From positions 1 to 7,113 of the forward strand of contig JAKDIS010000121.1 of NCBI GenBank assembly GCA_030450335.1: a stretch of DNA of 7,113 nt, given 5' to 3'. The stretch is from Corynebacterium sp. (GTDB taxonomy: Bacteria; Actinomycetota; Actinomycetes; Mycobacteriales; Mycobacteriaceae). This document shows, in pieces, positions 1 through 7,113 of the stretch. The position numbers and the translations under genes are program-made. The notes under the pieces are model-generated. The model saw only the letters and a list, made by a program, of their open reading frames with translations, made no database searches and was not told where the DNA came from. How positions within the stretch are numbered: the stretch's first letter is position 1; every line of letters starts with the position of its first letter.

Positions 1-14
1 TTCCGGGGGTACAT
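1..14 (-). CDS. 5' end of a divergent minus-strand gene (product unknown, cut by window edge)
   Basis: Only the first codons are visible: on the minus strand an ATG at 14-12 is followed by codons for Tyr, Pro and Arg, and the rest lies outside the window. The start is supported by an AAGGAGA-type ribosome binding site (bases 21-27 in plus coordinates) six bases upstream. The frame also stays open upstream to about base 128 and passes through a run of His codons, so a longer N-terminus with a GTG or TTG start cannot be excluded. The well-placed binding site favours the ATG. The gene diverges from ppsR and shares its control region. Function cannot be inferred from four codons. Confidence 0.5.
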
Positions 15-20
15 GGTCTG

Positions 21-28
21 TCTCCTTG
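21..28 (-). promoter_or_regulatory. Ribosome binding site of the divergent minus-strand gene
   Basis: On the minus strand the sequence reads CAAGGAGA, a good match to the anti-Shine-Dalgarno complement. Six bases separate it from the ATG at 14-12. It is the main reason for calling a gene start at the left edge. Confidence 0.5.
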
Positions 29-40
29 TCCGGAGGTCTC

Positions 41-68
41 GGTGGTGGTGATGGTGGTGGTGCTGGTG
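41..68. repeat. GGT/CAC trinucleotide tract
   Basis: The plus strand is an imperfect run of GGT triplets (GGTGGTGGTGATGGTGGTGG, then TGCTGGTG). Read on the minus strand in frame with the ATG at 14, it gives His-Gln followed by seven His codons. It lies upstream of that gene's ribosome binding site, so it is either untranslated leader or the His-rich N-terminus of a longer protein. Triplet slippage would change length without shifting frame. Confidence 0.6.
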
Positions 69-73
69 CAAGG

Positions 74-85
74 CCCTGCATAGGG
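74..85. promoter_or_regulatory. Short inverted repeat CCCT-GCAT-AGGG (possible operator)
   Basis: The arms CCCT (74-77) and AGGG (82-85) are exact inverted copies around GCAT, in the middle of the divergent control region. On the plus strand it also contains a TAnnnT-like box (TAGGGT, 81-86). The arms are only four bases, so chance is a fair explanation in GC-rich DNA. Confidence 0.2.
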
Positions 86-170
86 TGCGACCGACCCGCG
101 GTGCCGCAGCGTTACGTTCATGCTCCACCTAAGTAGGGGTGAAAGCAGACATGGGTGGAAACCGCGGTGT

Positions 171-176
171 TAGTGT
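171..176 (+). promoter_or_regulatory. Candidate -10 box of the ppsR-ppsA operon
   Basis: TAGTGT fits the TAnnnT -10 pattern, and its flanks (G two bases before, G two bases after) match the extended form seen in corynebacteria. Transcription would start near 183-184 and leave a leader of about 52 bases before the ppsR ATG. No convincing -35 element is visible. Other TAnnnT hexamers occur upstream (TACGTT at 113, TAGGGT at 81), so this assignment is tentative. Confidence 0.3.
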
Positions 177-202
177 CGGGTGGTCTCACAGGTGGTGCCG
201 CA

Positions 203-214
203 CGGTGTACACCG
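203..214. promoter_or_regulatory. Perfect 12-bp palindrome upstream of ppsR (operator candidate)
   Basis: CGGTGTACACCG is its own reverse complement over all 12 bases. A second dyad overlaps it: GTGTA (205-209) with TACAC (218-222), eight bases apart. The palindrome lies between the candidate promoter and the ribosome binding site of ppsR. A loopless perfect palindrome is a poor RNA hairpin, so a DNA-binding dimer is the natural reading. The regulator is not identified. Confidence 0.4.
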
Positions 215-222
215 AACTACAC

Positions 223-230
223 AGGAGGTG
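223..230 (+). promoter_or_regulatory. Strong ribosome binding site deciding the ppsR start
   Basis: AGGAGGTG is a full-length match to the anti-Shine-Dalgarno complement. Seven bases separate its GGAGG core from the ATG at 236. This fixes the start at 236 and rules out the in-frame ATG at 155, which would place the site inside the coding region. Confidence 0.85.
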
Positions 231-235
231 GGGAC

Positions 236-1051
236 ATGGCGGAACGGCCCGTCTTCTTCGTGTCCGACAGCACCGGCATCACCGCCGAGACCCAGGGCAA
301 CGCCCTGCTCGCCCAGTTCCCCGCCTTCAGTTTCCGGCGCCGTGTCCTGCCCTTCGTCGACTCGGTCGAGGCCGCGGCGCGTGCCGTGACCGTCATCGCC
401 GAGGACCGGAGCGAGGGCGACGTCCTGCCGCCGATCGTGTTCGTCACGATCCGCGACGCGGCGGTCGCCGACATCGTCTCCGGGGCGTCCGGCGAGGTCA
501 TCGACCTGCTCGGCGCGCACCTGAGTCACCTGGAGGGTCTGCTGGGTGAGCGGCGTACCGGCGCGGCCACCGAGTACCACCGGGTCGGCGACCCGGGCCG
601 CTACCACGCCCGTATCAACGCCGTGGAGTACACCGTCGAGCACGACGACGCCGCCAGCTTCCGCGGCCTCGACCGTGCTGACCTGATCATCCTCGCCCCG
701 TCACGCTGCGGGAAGACCCCCACCGCCATGTACCTGGCATTACAGCACGGACTGCGGGTGGCCAACTACCCGCTGACCGAGGACGACACACCCGGAAGCC
801 TGCCCGACGCCGTCGCGCCTCACCGCGAACGGCTCTTCGGGCTGACCACCACCGTGCAACGCCTCAGCCAGGTCCGTGGCGAACGCCGGCCCGGCAGCAG
901 CTACGCCAGCGCCACCCGGTGCCGGGCGGAACTGCGACAGGCCGAACGTCTCTACAAGGCGCACCGCATCCCCTACATCGACTCCCACGCCATGAGCGTG
1001 GAGGAGATGTCCAGCGTCATCCTCACCCGGATGAACCTACGCAACCCCTGA
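236..1051 (+). CDS. ppsR: PEP synthase regulatory protein (bifunctional Thr kinase / phosphorylase, DUF299 family)
   Basis: The 271-residue protein matches the PpsR/PDRP family (E. coli PpsR is about 277 residues). Known family role: it inactivates phosphoenolpyruvate synthase by ADP-dependent phosphorylation of a threonine near the catalytic histidine, and restores activity by Pi-dependent removal of that phosphate. Family signatures visible are VFFVSDSTGITAET at residues 6-19, the P-loop-like SRCGKTPT at 156-163, ANYPLTEDD at 176-184, and a C-terminal block with RRPGSSYAS (218-226) and IPYIDS (245-250). The usual first P-loop glycine is replaced: the segment reads APSRCGKT (154-161). The enzyme acts in the cytoplasm. 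The start at 236 is chosen for its strong ribosome binding site. The substrate enzyme gene follows 43 bp downstream, which makes the PEP synthase rather than the pyruvate phosphate dikinase version of the family the clear choice. Confidence 0.95.
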   Translation: MAERPVFFVSDSTGITAETQGNALLAQFPAFSFRRRVLPFVDSVEAAARAVTVIAEDRSEGDVLPPIVFVTIRDAAVADIVSGASGEVIDLLGAHLSHLEGLLGERRTGAATEYHRVGDPGRYHARINAVEYTVEHDDAASFRGLDRADLIILAPSRCGKTPTAMYLALQHGLRVANYPLTEDDTPGSLPDAVAPHRERLFGLTTTVQRLSQVRGERRPGSSYASATRCRAELRQAERLYKAHRIPYIDSHAMSVEEMSSVILTRMNLRNP

Positions 1052-1094
1052 GTAAACCACCCGGGACAACCCTCCCAGAACAGGAACCCACACC

Positions 1095-3925
<2,831 letters not shown>

Positions 3926-3927
<2 letters not shown>

Positions 3928-3953
3928 CCCCTGTACGACCCCTGTACGACCCC
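3926..3953. repeat. 11-bp tandem repeat, 2.5 copies, before pabAB
   Basis: The unit GACCCCTGTAC occurs at 3926-3936 and 3937-3947, followed by a partial GACCCC at 3948-3953. The first copy begins inside the TGA stop of the preceding gene. The 11-bp period is close to one turn of DNA, so the copies face the same side of the helix. The array sits about 35 to 62 bp before the proposed pabAB transcription start, where an activator or repressor could bind. Confidence 0.6.
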
Positions 3954-3971
3954 GGCCCAGCGGGTTCCGGG
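3951..3971 (+). terminator. Bulged hairpin just before the pabAB promoter (weak terminator or attenuator)
   Basis: CCCGG (3951-3955) pairs with CCGGG (3967-3971), and inside it CCC (3956-3958) pairs with GGG (3962-3964), leaving a TT bulge and a three-base loop. It lies upstream of the proposed pabAB start, so it could act only on transcripts coming from the repressor gene. There is no T-run after it. Confidence 0.3.
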
Positions 3972-3974
3972 CGG

Positions 3975-3980
3975 TAAGGT
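3975..3980 (+). promoter_or_regulatory. -10 box of pabAB, placed for a leaderless transcript
   Basis: TAAGGT fits TAnnnT, and the flanks (GG before, GT after) resemble the extended corynebacterial form. Exactly seven bases separate it from the GTG at 3988, so transcription would start at or next to the start codon. No clear -35 element is seen. The same bases contain AAGG, which could instead serve as a weak ribosome binding site eight bases from the GTG. Confidence 0.5.
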
Positions 3981-3987
3981 GTTCCCG

Positions 3988-6156
3988 GTGAACAGCACGT
4001 CTCTCCACACGCCGCTCCGAACCCTGCTGGTGGACAACCACGACTCCTTCACCTGGAATATGGTCCACGACCTGACCAGTGTGAACGGGGTTGAGCCGGT
4101 GGTCGTCCCGAACGACTGGGACCGGTGGGACACCGAGGGGCGTCAGCTTCTCGCCACCGTGGACAACGTCGTCATCTCCCCGGGGCCGGGCACCCCGCTC
4201 ATCCCGGACGACGTCGGCATCTGTCCCGCGGTGGTGCGCGCCGCCGTGGCGTCCGGCATCCCGGTGCTGGGCATCTGCCTCGGCCACCAGCTCATCGCGC
4301 ACATGTACGGTGCGACGGTGGCACCTGCGCCCGAACCGGTGCACGGCCGGGTCAGCGCGGTCGAGCACGACGGCCGCGACCTCTTCCACGGCCTGCCCAC
4401 CCCCGTCGACGTGGTGCGTTACCACTCCCTGGCGGTGTCGGACGTCCCGTCCGGCATGACGGTCACCGCCGGTACTGCCGGTACAGACGGGGTGGTGATG
4501 GGCGTCAGCGTCGTCGACGACCTGCTGTGGGGTGTGCAGTTCCACCCCGAGTCGGTGCTCTCCGGCCACGGCCGGGAGATCTTCGCCAACTTCGCCGCCC
4601 TGACCCGCACGCACGGCCGGGCACGCACCGTGAGGAACAGGGTGCTGGCCCTGAGCGTCCGGGACACCCGGGCCTTCTCCGGGGAACTCTTCGAGCGTTT
4701 GTATGGCCGTACCAGCGACACCTCCACCCACTGCGTCTGGCTCGACGGCAACCGGGCGGACGACCCGCGCGCCCGTTTCAGCGTGATGGGCGCCTCGCGT
4801 ACCAGCGTCACCGCCGTCGCCGGCGGGCAGGACGCTCCCTCGACGGTGACCGTCCGCGACGCGGACTCCGGTGACGGCGCCGAGACCGTCGAGACGGACG
4901 TCTTCACCTGGCTGCGCGGTGACCTCGCCCGCTGCAGGATCACCGGCGACTCCGCGTCCGTGCCCGGCTGCGGGTTCCGCCTCGGCTGGGTCGGCTACCT
5001 CGGCTACGGGCTCAAGGCGGACTGCGCGGTGGGGGAGGGGGCCGCCACCCGCCACGCCGCGCGCATCCCGGACGCCGGCCTCGTCCTGCTCGAACGCGCC
5101 GTCGTCGTCGACCACGGGACCGCGCAGGTGCACCTGCTCACGCTCGACGGCGCGCCGGACGGAGCGCAGGACGCCGCCTGGCAGGACCACGTCGCCGGCG
5201 TCGTGCGGGAGCTGGAGAACCTGCAGGACGCCACGGCGTCCGGGGCGTCCGGGGCGTCCTGCGCGGTTCCGGCAGCCGACACCAGCCTGGCGGTGACCCT
5301 GCACGGGCGCGCCGACTACACCGCCAGGGTGCGCGAGATCCAGCGGCTGATCAGCGCCGGGGAGACCTACGAGGCCTGCCTGACCACGACCCTCGAGGTC
5401 ACGCCGGGGAAATCGATGCAGGAGCAGGGGACGCCGGACACGCTGGGGCTCTACCGCCGACTGCGCGCCGACAACCCCGCCCCCTTCGGTGCCTACCTGC
5501 GCCTGCCCGGGGCGACGGTCATGTCGACCTCCCCGGAACGCTTCCTCAGCGTGGACGCGGCCGGACGCGTCACGTCCTCCCCTATCAAGGGGACCCGGCC
5601 GGTCGGCGCCGACGCCGCGCACGACGACCGCATCCGCGCCGAGCTGCGCGCCAGTGAGAAGGACCGCGCCGAGAACCTCATGATCGTCGACCTGGTGCGC
5701 CACGACCTGGGACGTGTCGCCGCGCCCGGGACCGTGGAGGTGCCCGAACTCTTCGCCGTGGAAAGCTACGCCACCGTCCACCAGCTGGTCAGCACCGTCA
5801 CCGCCGATCTCGCCGCCGGACGCGACGGTCTCGACGCCGTGCGCGCCGCCTTCCCGCCCGGGTCGATGACCGGGGCGCCGAAGGAACGCACGATGCGCAT
5901 CCTCGACGAGCTCGAGGACGGACCGCGTGGCGTGTACTCCGGTGCGGTGGGCTACCTCTCGCTCGACGGGGCGGTGGACCTGTCCGTGGTGATCCGCACC
6001 CTCGTGGCCGAGGACGGTGACGGGGCCGGTGACGGGGCCGGTGGCGCACGGCTGACCTACGGCGTCGGCGGGGCGGTCGTCGCCCAGTCCAGCCCGGACG
6101 GCGAGTACGACGAGACCGTGGTCAAGGCCGCCCCCGTGCTGCGGCTGTGTGACTGA
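3988..6156 (+). CDS. pabAB: Fused aminodeoxychorismate synthase (PabA glutaminase + PabB)
   Basis: The 722-residue protein joins both halves of aminodeoxychorismate synthase, which makes 4-amino-4-deoxychorismate from chorismate and glutamine for p-aminobenzoate and folate synthesis. Residues about 12-205 are a class I glutamine amidotransferase: LLVDNHDSFTWN, SPGPGTP, GICLGHQL with nucleophile Cys97, and FHPES with His186 and Glu188, so the triad is intact. The PabB N-terminal region covers about 225-400, and the chorismate-binding domain about 435-718 has SPERF (515-519), PIKGT with Lys534, ENLMIVDLVRHDLG (562-575) and GSMTGAPK (625-632). Lysine in PIKGT marks PabB; anthranilate synthase has alanine there. 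Two short repeats code for flexible loops at about 416-424 and 677-684. GTG 3988 is preferred over in-frame GTG 3979 because of the -10 box spacing and because 3979 overlaps that box. No pabC lyase gene is in the window. The gene sits 60 bp after the repressor. Confidence 0.93.
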   Translation: MNSTSLHTPLRTLLVDNHDSFTWNMVHDLTSVNGVEPVVVPNDWDRWDTEGRQLLATVDNVVISPGPGTPLIPDDVGICPAVVRAAVASGIPVLGICLGHQLIAHMYGATVAPAPEPVHGRVSAVEHDGRDLFHGLPTPVDVVRYHSLAVSDVPSGMTVTAGTAGTDGVVMGVSVVDDLLWGVQFHPESVLSGHGREIFANFAALTRTHGRARTVRNRVLALSVRDTRAFSGELFERLYGRTSDTSTHCVWLDGNRADDPRARFSVMGASRTSVTAVAGGQDAPSTVTVRDADSGDGAETVETDVFTWLRGDLARCRITGDSASVPGCGFRLGWVGYLGYGLKADCAVGEGAATRHAARIPDAGLVLLERAVVVDHGTAQVHLLTLDGAPDGAQDAAWQDHVAGVVRELENLQDATASGASGASCAVPAADTSLAVTLHGRADYTARVREIQRLISAGETYEACLTTTLEVTPGKSMQEQGTPDTLGLYRRLRADNPAPFGAYLRLPGATVMSTSPERFLSVDAAGRVTSSPIKGTRPVGADAAHDDRIRAELRASEKDRAENLMIVDLVRHDLGRVAAPGTVEVPELFAVESYATVHQLVSTVTADLAAGRDGLDAVRAAFPPGSMTGAPKERTMRILDELEDGPRGVYSGAVGYLSLDGAVDLSVVIRTLVAEDGDGAGDGAGGARLTYGVGGAVVAQSSPDGEYDETVVKAAPVLRLCD
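5235..5259 (+). repeat. 9-bp tandem repeat inside pabAB
   Basis: The unit GGCGTCCGG is repeated 2.8 times and codes for an Ala-Ser-Gly run. It falls in the variable stretch before the chorismate-binding domain, where no family motif is interrupted. It probably arose by replication slippage and makes a flexible linker. Confidence 0.75.
6016..6039 (+). repeat. 12-bp tandem duplication inside pabAB
   Basis: GGTGACGGGGCC occurs twice in direct succession and codes for a Gly-Asp-Gly-Ala repeat. It sits between the conserved VVIRTLV strand and the YGVGGAVV motif, a hairpin-loop position that is usually short in PabB and TrpE proteins. The reading frame is kept, so an acidic glycine-rich loop extension is expected rather than loss of function. 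Confidence 0.75.
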
Positions 6157-6162
6157 CTGCAA

Positions 6163-6191
6163 CTGATCGCGACGACTGTGTCCGATAGTCT
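6163..6191 (+). promoter_or_regulatory. Promoter of yggS, placed for a leaderless transcript
   Basis: The -10 box TAGTCT (6186-6191) has G two bases before and G two bases after it, the extended corynebacterial form. A partial -35, CTGATC (6163-6168), sits 17 bp upstream and shares only TGA with TTGACA. Seven bases separate the -10 box from the ATG at 6199, so transcription would begin at or beside the start codon. No Shine-Dalgarno sequence precedes either possible start. Confidence 0.5.
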
Positions 6192-6198
6192 GGACGCC

Positions 6199-6936
6199 AT
6201 GGATACCGTGAATGCAGACGGCGAGAATCAGGACGTCCGGACGTTGCGCGAGGCCGTCGCCGAGGTGCGCGCCCAGGTCGACGCCGCCGCGCTGGCCGCC
6301 GGGCGCGACCCGGCCGCGGTGCGTCTGCTGCCGGTCAGCAAGACCGTGCCCGTCGACCGGCTGCGCCACGCCGTGGACGCCGGCATGCACGAGTTCGCCG
6401 AGAACAAGCCCCAGGAGGTCCAGCGCAAGGCCGTGGAGATGGCCGACCTGCCCGTGCGCTGGATCGCCATCGGCCACCTGCAGACCAACAAGGCCAAGCT
6501 CGTCGCTGAGCACGCCCACGAGTTCCAGGCGCTGGACTCCGTGCGTCTGGCCGAGGCGCTGCAGCGTCGGTTGGCCACCGCCGACCGCACGCTCGACGTG
6601 CTGGTGCAGGTCAACACCTCCGGCGAGGAGGCCAAGACCGGGGCGGACCCGCAGGACGTCCCGGCGATCCTCGACGCCGCCGCCGGCTGCGACCGGCTGC
6701 GCGTGCGTGGGTTCATGACCGTGGCGACCAACACCGGTGAGGAGCGGGAGGTGCGCCGCTGCTTCGGCCAGCTGCGCGGCATCCTGGAGACCGCCCGGGA
6801 GGCCGCGGTGGTCGACCCGGAGTTGCTGACCGAGCTGTCGATGGGCATGTCCGGGGACTTCCGCACCGCGATCGAGGAGGGGGCCACGTGCGTGCGCGTG
6901 GGCACGGCCATCTTCGGCGCCCGTGACTACCCCTAG
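6199..6936 (+). CDS. yggS: YggS/PLPBP-family pyridoxal phosphate homeostasis protein
   Basis: This 245-residue cytoplasmic protein has the alanine racemase-like N-terminal barrel fold of the YggS/PROSC family. Members bind pyridoxal 5'-phosphate and help balance vitamin B6 and amino or keto acid pools; no enzymatic reaction is established for them. Visible signatures are LLPVSKT with the PLP lysine at Lys48, the FAENKPQEVQRK segment (usual form GENRVQE), WIAIGHLQTNKAK, VNTSGEEAKTG, RGFMTV, and the C-terminal phosphate-binding block SMGMSGDFRTAIEEGATCVRVGTAIFG. The length is typical. ATG 6199 is chosen over in-frame GTG 6178 because a -10 box lies between them, seven bases before the ATG. It starts 42 bp after pabAB but seems to have its own promoter. 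In many actinobacteria a yggS gene sits in the cell-division cluster near ftsZ; this copy does not. Confidence 0.93.
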   Translation: MDTVNADGENQDVRTLREAVAEVRAQVDAAALAAGRDPAAVRLLPVSKTVPVDRLRHAVDAGMHEFAENKPQEVQRKAVEMADLPVRWIAIGHLQTNKAKLVAEHAHEFQALDSVRLAEALQRRLATADRTLDVLVQVNTSGEEAKTGADPQDVPAILDAAAGCDRLRVRGFMTVATNTGEEREVRRCFGQLRGILETAREAAVVDPELLTELSMGMSGDFRTAIEEGATCVRVGTAIFGARDYP

Positions 6937-7066
6937 AAATGTGCCCTGACATGGTGGTTTCACCCCGTGTTGGAGTTTGGGCGGTCGGTAGTTTATTCTG
7001 AACGGGCTGCCGAACAGGAGCGGATGCGGGGACGATGTCACCGTGCACACTTCTGCTTGAGGTAGG
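6937..7066 (+). promoter_or_regulatory. Intergenic region with the tRNA-Glu promoter
   Basis: A -35 TTGGAG (6970-6975) and a -10 TATTCT (6994-6999) are 18 bp apart, the best sigma-70-like promoter in the window. Transcription would start near 7006, giving a tRNA 5' leader of about 60 bases. Upstream, GGTG-GTTT-CACC (6953-6964) could form a weak hairpin after yggS, with no T-run worth calling a terminator. The stretch is visibly richer in A and T than the genes. I see no small gene in it. Confidence 0.6.
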
Positions 7067-7113
7067 GCTCCCATCGTCTAGTGGCCTAGGACTCCGCCCT
7101 TTCACGGCGGCAA
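7067..7113 (+). tRNA. tRNA-Glu (anticodon UUC), 3' part cut by window edge
   Basis: The sequence folds as the 5' two-thirds of tRNA-Glu. The acceptor strand GCTCCCA covers 7067-7073, followed by T8 and C9. The D arm begins with GTCT at 7076, with GGCC and AGGAC in the usual places. The anticodon stem CCGCC (7094-7098) pairs with GGCGG (7106-7110) around the loop CTTTCAC, which places TTC at 7101-7103 as the anticodon. The window ends in the variable loop, so the T arm and acceptor 3' strand cannot be checked. It decodes GAA, and GAG by wobble, and also supplies glutamyl-tRNA for haem synthesis in organisms that use the C5 pathway. Confidence 0.95.

Noticed and set aside
172..190. Possible GlxR/CRP-type site before ppsR (TCACA half-site at 186-190)
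   Set aside because: The partner half-site is absent: the bases at the required spacing do not read TGTGA.
155..235. N-terminal extension of ppsR starting at ATG 155
   Set aside because: The 27 extra residues have no match to the family, and an AGGAGGTG ribosome binding site lies inside the extension, correctly spaced for ATG 236.
3979..3987. Upstream GTG start for pabAB
   Set aside because: It overlaps the TAAGGT box and adds only three residues; GTG 3988 fits the promoter spacing. It remains possible on read-through transcripts.
3988..6156. Anthranilate synthase (TrpE-TrpG fusion) as an alternative to PabAB
   Set aside because: The PIKGT motif with lysine 534 is diagnostic of PabB; anthranilate synthases have PIAGT. 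No trp genes are nearby.
6178..6198. Upstream GTG start for yggS
   Set aside because: It lies upstream of the -10 box, has no ribosome binding site, and adds seven non-conserved residues.
6951..7001. 16-codon open frame starting ATG GTG between yggS and the tRNA
   Set aside because: No ribosome binding site, and it overlaps the tRNA promoter; no sign of coding.

Overview
The window comes from a high-GC Gram-positive bacterium. Third codon positions are almost all G or C, GTG starts are used, and several candidate -10 boxes fit the loose TAnnnT pattern of Corynebacteriales. The gene set (a PpsR/PEP synthase pair, a one-polypeptide PabA-PabB fusion, a CsoR/CstR-type repressor) suits an actinobacterium. 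A high-GC Corynebacterium or close relative is my best guess, but this is inference from style and not a species call.

Layout, left to right. Bases 1-14 look like the very start of a minus-strand gene (ATG with a good ribosome binding site) that runs off the window. A divergent control region (15-235) holds a GGT/CAC repeat tract, a perfect 12-bp palindrome and the strong Shine-Dalgarno of ppsR. Then, all on the plus strand: ppsR (236-1051), a bifunctional kinase/phosphorylase that switches PEP synthase off and on, and ppsA (1095-3542), PEP synthase. They are 43 bp apart and almost certainly form one operon. A strongly folding inverted repeat ends this unit. Next is a small CsoR-superfamily repressor (3661-3927) that keeps both cysteines but lacks the copper-binding histidine, so it looks more like a persulfide sensor (CstR type) than a copper sensor. 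Then come pabAB (3988-6156), a fused aminodeoxychorismate synthase for folate synthesis, and a YggS/PLPBP-family PLP-binding protein (6199-6936). A tRNA-Glu(UUC) gene with its own promoter starts at 7067 and is cut by the window edge.

How the genes work together: ppsR and ppsA make a gluconeogenic switch at the pyruvate/PEP node, and the regulator's expected target threonine (T431, two residues before catalytic H433) is present in the neighbouring enzyme. The remaining genes look like single housekeeping units. Both pabAB and yggS appear to be leaderless: each has a TAnnnT box exactly 7 bp before its start codon and no usable Shine-Dalgarno.

I found no mobile element, CRISPR array, phage gene or clearly new multi-gene system. 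The points most worth a second look are the orphan CstR-like regulator with dyads over its own promoter, the matched leaderless starts, the operator-like palindrome before ppsR, and the His-codon tract at the left edge.
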